Made by a program: the position numbers and the translations under genes. Of a stretch of 64,000 bases of DNA, positions 55,888 through 64,000 are shown in pieces. Origin of the DNA: Atherinomorus stipes (lineage: Eukaryota > Chordata > Actinopteri > Atheriniformes > Atherinidae); contig JALJCO010013660.1 in the NCBI GenBank assembly GCA_023101725.1, forward strand, positions 62,001 through 126,000. The letters are read 5' to 3'. Below the pieces are notes generated by a model. It had not been told where the DNA came from, searched no databases, and saw only the letters and a program-made list of their open reading frames with translations. Numbering within the stretch: the stretch's first letter is position 1; each line of letters begins with the position of its first letter.

Positions 55888-56785
55888 TGGGCATGAAAAA
55901 GTTCCTCCTTTTTCTGCCAGAAGTGGTGCACTAATAGTGCACCATTACTGCACTATCACAGGCTGAACGATTTGTCCCGCAAATACGTCATCACGCGCGG
56001 TGTCCAAACTTGGCGTGTGGAAACGTCCTTGTTTCGGGCATTCATTTATGCTCTGAAATCATTTCCCCTGGGCACACAGGTGTTTCTCTGTGCGATTTAA
56101 ATTAGCAGACAAGTCGCTGGCAAGTGGCTGGCAGTCGGCAGAAAGGGGAACTTTTTCATGCCCAGATCTGTATCAGCCAATACCGATCCGATACAGAAAA
56201 AGGCGGTAAAAAACAGCATGGTTTTGTTTGACGGCACACCTCGTGTGGAAACGGACTGGGATCTCTCCCCTGTGTAAGGCAACATCGGACTTGGCTTTAA
56301 ATTGTTTTTACCTGGTTTTAAAAAAAGAGGTAAATGTACAAAATTACTTGTTTAACAACTGCACACACACAGCAATCTTAAATAAACTTTAACAATCTTG
56401 AAGCAGCTTCACAAGTTTGCTCACATATGTAAAAATATAATAAAACTTCCCTTGGTTCAGTCAATGCAATTAATAAATATAAAATATTAAAATGCTAAAA
56501 CTGAGGGGGAAAACAACAGCCTGACCTCCTCAGTCAAATATGTAAAAAAAAAAAAAACAGGAACAAAATTTTTTTTAAATGGTTCAGTCAGTGCAATTTG
56601 AAATTTAAAATCCAATTTAAAGGAGCTGAAATTTAGAAAAAAAAATATCTCCACTTACTTGATTGGTAGATATATTTAAAAAAAGCAAATCATCTTTTTT
56701 AATGGTTAAGTACTATTATGAAAATAGAAATGAAAGATCCACGACAAAAGCAGCTAAATAAACAAACGCTTCATCAGAGTTTTAA

Positions 56786-57116
56786 AGCAACCTTTACTGA
56801 TCTTGCATTTCAGAAAGCACAGCAAGATTATTTGAATATAAACAGTCCCGCCTCACTCCTAAGACACACCCCTTCATTCCCTCCACCTCCCAATGCAGAA
56901 TCAAAGGTTTGACAGGCAGGTCCGTTGGACAATCCTAGAGGTGCACCCCACTTCAAGGATTGGTTGGAGTTTTCATTGAATATTTAGAGATTGGAATAAT
57001 ATTTTATTTTGATTAATGGTGGGTCTGTCTTGTATTTTAGAGTTCCATTACCTCATTCATAGCATTTTACCCTGTTAGAGAAATAGTGTAAGAATGCAAC
57101 ATCGGTAAGGGTTGCT
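56786..57116. mobile_element. TTAA-flanked MITE
   Basis: TTAA (56782-56785), AGCAACCTTTACTGATCTTG on the left; GCAACATCGGTAAGGGTTGC then TTTAA on the right with TTAA at 57117-57120. 331 bp. Lies within the outer hAT. Confidence 0.8.
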
Positions 57117-57569
57117 TTAACATGAAGGTCATTTCCAAATAGCTGATTGGATTAAAAAAAGAAAAATCTCTCCCACACTGCACTGGACATTGGTGGATAC
57201 CCTCAGTATAAAACTTGTCATGTCCAAAAAGATTTAACAGTATTTTCTTCTTCTCCCGTGACCTGTCGGCACCCGCGGGATTTTTACCTGCAAAACGTAG
57301 AGACCAAATCGCCGCAGGGCTTTTGTTAGAGCAGCGACAGAAGCAGACACCGGCAGCCAGGCTAGCAGCTAGCAGCTGCGACTCTGGCCTTGTTAACAAA
57401 CATAACAGCCTCCATCTGCTGTGTCGGTAACGCATGATGTCACTCAAAGCGGCAGCATAGAAATACACTGAATAGATCTGTACTTATGGATCAGGCCTGG
57501 ATCGGCTCATTTTTACCGATCCCGATTTGTACCGATCTAGGATCAAATCGGTGCATCCCTACGAGGGGA

Positions 57570-59195
57570 TCGGGGTGCACCCTTACCCTTATGGATGAGT
57601 GGGTTGTACTCAAAATTCTCCCATATTGGGCTGTGGCATTTTTGACCTGCTGCAACTTTAGCCGCTTCTGTCTGCTAAGCACCTTCTTCTAGTTCAGGTG
57701 CAGCAGATGATAGCCACTATACTGCCACCCTCTGGAGGAAAAGTAGAAGAACAGCAGCTGCTGCAGGACAAGCTTCTCATGTCTAATCAGGGAGAAAACA
57801 AAACGACAATGAAAACTAAGCTGAATTTATCTAAAATTGAGTTTAGTTTTAGTTAGTCTTGCATTGTTTTTTGTAGTTTCTATTTTGTTTTATTTTTGTT
57901 GTCTTAATTTTTGTTTTTATTTTTATTTCAGTTAATTAAATTATTTTTCACTGCTAGTTTTAGTTGTAGTTGTCTGAGCATCAGCCCTTCGACTTTATGA
58001 CGGCTTCATGCGGTCACATGCAACAGCAGAGCTCGCTGCGATGCCGCATGAACATTTTAGATGCTTATTCCTACAAGCTAATGTTCTGTCTGTGACTTTA
58101 TGAGGGATGAGAGAAAAAAAAAGCTTGTTTGTGTGTTTGCGCGAGTGTTTTGAGTTGATCCCACTGAAAGTCACCTCTGATAGCCATTATACACCCACAC
58201 GCTGAAATATCCCTCAATTTTGCTTACCCCCTACCAGCTGACTCCCCCACAATGCACACTAAACAGAGATGGTTTGTTGCTATGTTTCTCTGATTTGCAG
58301 GGGATTTAAAGCAGAGCCACGGCTGTATTAATATGGCGATATACGCTTCAAGGACTACCAGGTGGATCTCAAGCACAGCAGTGGATCTGTGATGTATTAT
58401 TGCCAGGAGTGACTTTAGATTCTCAGGTTTGGAAAGGAAAAGTATTTTTCACTAACAATCATATTCTTTGCAACACATATAAAAGCAGTTTGTGTTGAAG
58501 TGAAGGTGCAGGTCTTTATGTGGGTGCAAATTTATGCCTGGACATTTTAAGGATTACGTGCATGTATCCATGGCTGCGATCTGGGCCGATGTTTCTGTGC
58601 GCAATTACGCAACGAGTATGCAAACAGCTTTATTTGTATGTGTGTGAGCTGCGCGAGGCTGTAAATCACCTCTGTGCCTTTGTCGTGCCGCTGCTGCCGC
58701 TCAGTCTGTGTTCGGTGATAGATCCTGACAAGCCACGCTCTGAATTATTGATTGTCTGATCTGAAAGTTTGATGCTTCGCCTGAGGGCTGGATTAACCTG
58801 CCGACAGCTCCACCATCCCTCCCTTTGAGGTAACCACAGCAGAGACGCACGAATACACATGCATATTCATGTACACGTATGTACACATGCACACATCAGA
58901 CACCAGTTGACGTGGAGGACCTTCCTCTCGGCTGCTCTGAGCCACACAACGTGCACCTCAGAGCAGGCGGATTTTCACTCTCCTCGTTCATTTGGCCTCC
59001 TGACCCCTTTGAGGGCCTCTGAGTGGGTGGGTCTCATGGATGGGTGTCCAGAGAGGCTTTGACAATTTTATTTAAGCGTTATGTAGGGAAATCAGGATCT
59101 TTAGTGAGCTACATTTTGTTCCTCTGTGAAGCTGCTTTAATTGGTAGAGAACCTTCATCAAAATATATATATATACATGGGGGAAAAAAACAATA
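57570..59195. other. Stretch with no recognised repeat
   Basis: Few transposon signatures. 58480-58860 is mixed-composition sequence with TAATTATTG/GATTGTCTGATC-like words and short frames on both strands that do not resemble known proteins. It could be unique intergenic or intronic DNA. Nothing specific can be claimed. Confidence 0.4.
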
Positions 59196-59201
59196 ATATT
59201 C

Positions 59202-59532
59202 CAGCAGGGCTGGGCGATATTACCTCAAATCTGGGGGGCAACCACCATTCAGCCACTCCGACATGAGTCTCAATTGTCAAAATGGTGGTTAGGGGGGCCG
59301 CCTCCATTGCAACATTCCTCCACTCCTAAATGGGGGTTAAGGTTGAGGTTAGGGGTTGGGGTTAGTGTTACCGTGTCAGAATGTTGCAATGTCAGAAAGC
59401 CAGGATGTAACCCTCAAATCTGTATTAGGTTATATTCTGAAGTATGCGCAGTACTGATATACCATTGACAGACGGATCAGTGTGTTCTGGGACGCCGTGA
59501 CACTAAAGTTTCTGAATTCAACCAGCTATTAA
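59202..59532. other. hAT-like terminus followed by unassigned sequence
   Basis: GCAGGGCTGGGCGATATTAC resembles a hAT-like left terminus; no right end found. Then G-rich words (GGTTAAGGTTGAGGTTAGGG) at 59334-59365. Confidence 0.4.
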
Positions 59533-59889
59533 AGGATAACTTCCTTTTTTTTCAACCTGGACCTTATTTCCAAGAGTTTATATGTGCATTTACTCATTTT
59601 ACGATTTTTAGTCCTGTGAGTTCAGAGTTACAGTAGCTATCCGGTAGTTATTGGGGGGATTCTCTACACTCTACAGGCCGCACGCCCCCAACACACGTGG
59701 CCTCAGTACAACTAAGAAGAGCAGCTCGCTACCTAGACACTAACTCACCGCAGTCAGTGAAACTCAACTCACAGGACAATGGTACTCATCTGTTCGTTCA
59801 TTCTACTTAAAGTTTTGGTGAATGCTGCAGATAATGCCTTATAGAGAGGCTTCCTGTCTCTCCTATTATATGGATGCACGCCGGACTTA
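59533..59889 (+). mobile_element. TTAA-type element, left-end part
   Basis: TTAAAGGATAACTTCCTTTT, AACCTGGACCTTATTTCC and TTTATATGTGCATTTACTC. Same family as 26537 and 42302. A right-end-like piece (GAAGTGATGCGGAAATTTTA, GGTGAGTAAATGCAC) lies at 60737-60775 after a Harbinger insertion. Confidence 0.6.
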
Positions 59890-60711
59890 CGGTGTGTTCA
59901 GACCAAACGCGATTTGGGCATCAAGGTCGTCAGGTTTACATGCAAAGTCAATGGCCGACGCATGTCTAGGAGGCATCGAAAACCCTGCGGCACGTTACAC
60001 ACATTGGGCATGGCGCGTCTAGGGGGTATTATGAGCCTTTCGCACGTCCAGTTCTGAGATTTTCAGCGTTCGACGTGCAATACGTCAATGGCAACAGACA
60101 CCGGAGTTGAAAAATCTGAACTTTGGCATTGTGACGCAGGGCGTCAACCAATCAGAGCAACTCCATGTCAGGGCGCAGACACACATTTTGTGACGGGATG
60201 GGAAACACCAAGAAGAACCCGGGGAATAAACTGGATATTGTGATCTGCGTCCGGTCCCGGTTTCTGAACGGCGGTTTGACGACGTGCTGTGCCGATGGGA
60301 TCTACTGGGCTTGTAATGCTGCTCCGCATCGGGACAGCGGGACGTTAAACTGGGCTGGATCAGAAAGCTGAAAGCGCCCCTCGTCAGCGCGCAGCTCCTC
60401 GAGAAAATGGTGAAACTCATCACACTCAGAACATCTGGAATCATCTGGTGAACCAGACACGGATCAGGGACGCCCTACGACGACGTTCCCTCGCTTTGTT
60501 TATCACATAAGACCGAGCCCTTCTCTCTCCTGCATCTGTCATTGTGCAAACAGACCGATGACGGGAAAAAAAAGGAGAGACCCCTCCTGACGTGTGTCGG
60601 GGGCATCAAGAAGCTGGGAATCAAGCATCTGATTTTTTAGTGACACAGCGTCCAACTTTGGGCGTCAGGCACGTTTTTGACGTCCAAATCATGCTTGGTC
60701 TGAACATACTG
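59890..60711. mobile_element. PIF/Harbinger element with TTA target duplication
   Basis: CGGTGTGTTCAGACCAAACG at the left and GCTTGGTCTGAACATACTG at the right; TTA at 59887-59889 and 60712-60714. TWA duplications are typical of PIF/Harbinger. It lies within the TTAA-type element begun at 59533. Confidence 0.78.
60170..60440 (-). pseudogene. HARBI1-like transposase remnant
   Basis: On the minus strand, around 60345-60430, words parallel to the 18.9-kb copy are found (GAGTTTCACCATTTTCTCG, GAGGAGCTGCGCGCT), encoding an EFHHFLEELRA-type motif. Downstream the sequence is GC-rich and frameshifted. The wording fits the segment just before the DDE domain of HARBI1-like proteins. No catalytic residues can be placed. 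Orientation relative to the terminal repeats is opposite to that in the 18.9-kb copy as laid out in this window. Confidence 0.4.
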
Positions 60712-60775
60712 TTAATCTGAATATTGTCTGAAGGAGTCTGAAGTGATGCGGAAATTTTACCGGTGAGTAAATGCA

Positions 60776-62088
60776 CACCTTTAAGTCGATGCAAAACAAA
60801 ACACCATGAATACCATTTAAAATTAGCTAGATTAATGCCTCCTGGAGATTTGTGTCTTTGCAAGGTGGATGATTTGATTCTGGTTTTCTTTCCTTCCATA
60901 GGAAATGGCTGATAAAAGAATGGGAATTTTCCCAGTAACCATCTGGTGGAGCTAAAGGGGTCATGGAGCTAACAAAATTAATCTGACAATATATTCATTT
61001 TATAACTAAAAGTGTAGACTAAAAGAGGTAAGCAACATACCCCATCTTTCCAAGTCACTGTCTATGTCATTCAAAACTTTATTTTAATTAAAAGACGATT
61101 AAAAAAAAAATGAGATCCCAAAGCTTCCGTAGGCAAAGTCTCTAAACTAAATATATGTGTTATATTGTTATTATTATTATTATCATTCACAACTAAAAAT
61201 TCACTACTACTAATACTAGAAAATGAAGGTAAAAAAAGTTCTTTTGAGCTTGTCATGGCCATGTCGAATTTAGATAAATGCATATGAAACATGTTTATAT
61301 GTATATATAAATATATAGACCTGAACAGAGTGAGAGATATAGAGAGCAGATGAGAAAGTGTGACCTCCAGAGGAGAAGCTGATTAAAAGATAACAGGATA
61401 AAGAGGGATGAGAGGTGAGATGAAGGATGTGAGGAGGCGAAGGGGAAGGAGCAGTCTGCCTCTTCCTGTGTTCATCCATATTTCACAGTACTTTCAATTA
61501 GCAGCTCCAGCAGACGTGGCTGCAGCTAGAGGACGGCCGAGAGAGATTAGGAATGAGCTGGAGAGAGAGAAGTGCAGGTCCAGATCGTAGCCCAGGAACA
61601 GCCTCTCTCACCTTTCTGTGTATTTAAAGGTGTTTGCAAACATGAAGTCTGTTTGCGTTGGCCTGAAGCTACATGTACACTCTCGGATTGTTAAGTTCAT
61701 ATTTCGCTCAGGTTATTTTGAATGTGGTAAAACTTCCAGCACGCTGTCGTTTATCAGAAGAAACCACATGGAAGCAATGCTTTCATTCACAACTTGAGGG
61801 GGAAAAACTGCTTTACAATTTGTTCCTCCGAAGCATGACAGGAAGGGGGTCAAGTTCAAAGTCCAAACATGCAAAAATCTCAGACTAGGATGTTGATAAG
61901 TACAAATTCCCTCTCATGCATGAAATATGACAACCTCAGTGTTGATTTTTTTTTCCTGCGTTTATTTAAAATGCATTTTTATATATGAAAATACATGCTC
62001 TTATATGCTTTTCATAGTTTTTTAAACTTACAAGTACACTTGTACTTGTGTGTACACCATGTATTTTGACTATGAAATATGTATTGGA
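60776..62088. other. Unassigned stretch with small TTA microsatellite
   Basis: (TTA)n at about 61166-61183 and TA-rich words near 61300. 61380-61660 is purine-rich, mixed composition, with no recognised repeat or protein. Confidence 0.4.
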
Positions 62089-62092
62089 TTAA

Positions 62093-62554
62093 AGGGACTA
62101 GAGGCAGGAATTAAAAAAAAACAAACATGCATGTCCATTTTTTTTAATACTAATGGGTGATAAAGTGTTAAATACCAAAAATAACGTTTCCACCCACGTT
62201 TCTCTCCGTTGCCTTGAACAGGCTGTGTGCTGCAAAATGCGCTGCAATTTGGTGTCCGTATTTCCCGCACTGCCCTGCGGACGTGACGTTAAATGACGCT
62301 ACATCTGCAGTTTTGATACAGGAAGAAGCCGGTTGCGGCAAATTCAAACACTGTAAGCGATAGTTATGGATTATTCTGCCGTCAGCAAACGATCCAGATC
62401 AACTGAAAGACACTAAAAAGTGTAACTACTAAGAAAAAGCTTAGTAAACAACATTAAAGCTTCAGTTTGTGCTCCTGTGACGTCTTGGCTCGTGGCTACA
62501 GTTACCTGAAGCGCCAATCGCGAGTTTTGTTTCTTAATCTTGCCTCAAGTCCCT
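62093..62554 (+). mobile_element. TTAA-flanked element, complete (copy of 45438-45866)
   Basis: TTAA (62089-62092) then AGGGACTAGAGGCAGGA; the right end CTTGCCTCAAGTCCCT then TTAA (62555-62558). 462 bp. Direct orientation relative to the 45-kb copy. It contains the 16-codon frame 62366-62416 (MDYSAVSKRSRSTERH); the CRE-like site is TGACGTTA here. Confidence 0.85.
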
Positions 62555-63017
62555 TTAACAAATGAATGTAACTGTTTTTGCATTGTGTGAAAACTATGAA
62601 CTAACATAAAGAATATTACTTTGACCTAAATCTATTACTTTTCCAGTACAAGCTGAAAAGTAAACCTTGCTCCTGACTCTTCAGTTTCACCTCCTGATGC
62701 TCGGGTTCCATCCCTTCATCATTCAGGTTTCCAAAAACCTAAAGAATACTGTGTGAAACTAAAGGAGGAGAAGCTGAACGTCTGAGTGATGACTGAGCTC
62801 AAACCAGTACAGCAGCCTATCAGGACAGATGAGGAACACATAGGAACACTGGTTCTGTCCCGTCAACATTTACTTTCAACTCTCCAAAAAAAGGAGTTCT
62901 CAAACTGATATTCCAGATATTATTTTGTTTTTTCTTTGCTTGAGCTCTGCCAGGTGGAAGATCCTGAACTTCCTCATCTTCACTGTCATCAGTGCAGGAT
63001 TTGGTAATGCTTCCTTT

Positions 63018-63185
63018 TGGTAGGTATGCAAGGAGGGCCTGGGGGGGGGGGGGGGGGGGGGGATTCCATTCCCAGACTCCTGGGTGAGAGTCATGTGCAC
63101 TAACCAGTCAACCAAAGGGATTTCGCTGTGGCGAAAGCCAGGGCGCATGATCAATCGGAGGCATAGAGGACCACACACAGTCACA
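63018..63185 (-). mobile_element. tRNA-like insert, second copy, with G22 run
   Basis: On the minus strand it begins TGTGACTGTGTGTGGTCCTC and contains CCCTTTGGTTGACTGG and ACTCTCACCCAGGAGTCTGG, matching 51356-51480. The place of the B-box is occupied by a homopolymer (G22 on the plus strand, 63041-63062). Confidence 0.7.
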
Positions 63186-63284
63186 TTTTCTTTTAGCTGC
63201 TCTAAATGATATGATATTGCAAATAATCATCTATCACAAGCACAGAAACACCTCTGCAGCAACTTATCAGTCCTTACAGGAATA

Positions 63285-63560
63285 GTACACCCATAGAATG
63301 ATGTGCCTTCAATTTCTACTCACCCTCAAGCTGAGCAAGACTCTGGAGCACTTTTTTAATATCTCAAATGCAGCCGGAGATCAGGCAGGTTTTCGTTTCC
63401 CCCAACTTTCATATGATGGAGTTCACCGGCAACTGAGCCAGAAGGGTCCATAAAAGTCCACAAAAACTTGGCAACAAGCCTCCACACTGCTCATTCAATG
63501 TCATCCAAGTGTCCTGAGTGGGTAGCGTCCATGACTTACTCAAAACGACATCATTTAGTA
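63285..63560 (-). repeat. Short repeat, inverted partner of 5160-5405
   Basis: On the minus strand it matches 5160-5405. The plus-strand left edge AGGAATAGTACACCCATAG resembles the terminus of TTAA-type elements. Confidence 0.65.
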
Positions 63561-64000
63561 GTGATGTGCCCGATGAACCCGAGACTCCGAAGCACGTAAC
63601 GAGTAAAAGAGGGCGTTCCTAATGAAGCTTCGTATCGGAGCTTGTGTCATCAGCTTAGGAATCACGTGACCAGAGCAAAACGAAGCCCCGGTTTGTGCAG
63701 ATGACGTAACGTGTCGGTCTGTGTTTCACATCTGCACATGAAACATTCAGTGGTCATGAGACTGAAGTGGACAGATATTTATCCGAGCTGAAAGAAGAGA
63801 AAAGAGGAAGATCCTCTGACATACAGCCACAGAAATCAGCAGTATTATCAGCTTTCCCAGCGATTTCTTTCTTTTCTTGCAACGTTTTATTTTTAAACCA
63901 TACCTATACTTAGTCAAATACTTCAAGGCACGATTAATGCACATAGTATGTGTTGGATGCTGATAATTTATTAGATTTTTGAGTGCAGAGTTGTTCGGGC
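63561..64000. mobile_element. hAT-like left end, runs out of the window
   Basis: AGTGATGTGCCCGATGAACC then GACTCCGAAGCACG. A frequent hAT-like terminus; the rest lies beyond 64000. Confidence 0.4.

Larger units (their letters stand above)
54466..56169. mobile_element. GTAC-target MITE, copy 2, interrupted by Harbinger
   Basis: 54466-54470 (AGATC) and 55888-56169 (TGGGCATGAAAAAGTTCC…AGATCT) together rebuild a ~287-bp element with symmetric ends. Flanked by GTAC (54462-54465) and GTAT (56170-56173). It is inverted relative to the copy at 51893 in its interior. Confidence 0.78.
54403..57561. mobile_element. hAT-type element, outermost of a three-deep nest
   Basis: Starts TAGGGATGCACCGATCC and ends AATCGGTGCATCCCTA; the flanking octamers CTAGGGGG (54395-54402) and CGAGGGGA (57562-57569) match at 6 of 8. 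GATCGG-rich subterminal repeats occur at both ends. The interior is filled by a MITE, a Harbinger element and a TTAA element. Confidence 0.72.

Overview
This window looks like intergenic or intronic DNA from a ray-finned (teleost) fish. It carries no complete host gene that I can recognise. The assignment rests on the repeats: fish-type LINE reverse transcriptases with APE endonucleases, V-SINE/Mermaid-like SINE tails, a Tc1/mariner copy with a DD36E catalytic spacing, many hAT-type elements with 8-bp target duplications, PIF/Harbinger relics, IS3EU-like integrase relics, many short TTAA-flanked elements, and long microsatellites and G/C homopolymers. No rRNA, functional tRNA, CRISPR array or bacterial-style operon was seen.

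Layout. 0-9 kb: a 5'-truncated LINE (copy A), a hAT (4582-6245) holding an older L2-like LINE, and a LINE / Harbinger / LINE nest with copy B. 9-14.3 kb: two near-identical ~800-bp retroposons of unknown family (each with its own target duplication), a long hairpin element and an IS3EU-like transposase relic. 14.5-22.6 kb: an 0.85-kb repeat R with an inverted partner at 51-52.6 kb, a 31-bp minisatellite, a Harbinger relic and several short inverted-repeat elements. 22.8-25 kb: a perfect 45-bp palindrome and a 2-kb hAT with another element inside. 25-29 kb: sequence with few repeats, then SINE, microsatellite and a G46 run. 29.5-30.4 kb: Tc1/mariner copy with an open catalytic domain. 31.7-36 kb: a hAT in hAT with SINE nest placed inside a TA microsatellite, and the longest LINE (copy C). 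37-40 kb: an unexplained 145-codon reading frame and a cluster of TTAA elements. 41-50.6 kb: SINE and Harbinger ends, a 49-bp palindrome, a TTAA element with a conserved start codon, a hAT with perfect TSD, and the second hairpin element. 50.6-57.6 kb: repeat R copy 2 with two datable insertions, then a three-deep nest (hAT, GTAC-target MITE, Harbinger). 57.6-64 kb: mostly unrecognised sequence with one Harbinger element, a second copy of the 45.5-kb TTAA element, and a tRNA-like insert with a G22 run.

How it works together: nothing here forms a pathway. The value of the window is as a record of transposition. At least nine insertions are bounded by clear target-site duplications, and several can be ordered in time because one interrupts another. 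All transposase and reverse-transcriptase genes are broken. The least damaged is the Tc1 catalytic domain. The least explained items are the 800-bp retroposon pair, the hairpin family, the short perfect palindromes and the reading frame at 37.03-37.46 kb.
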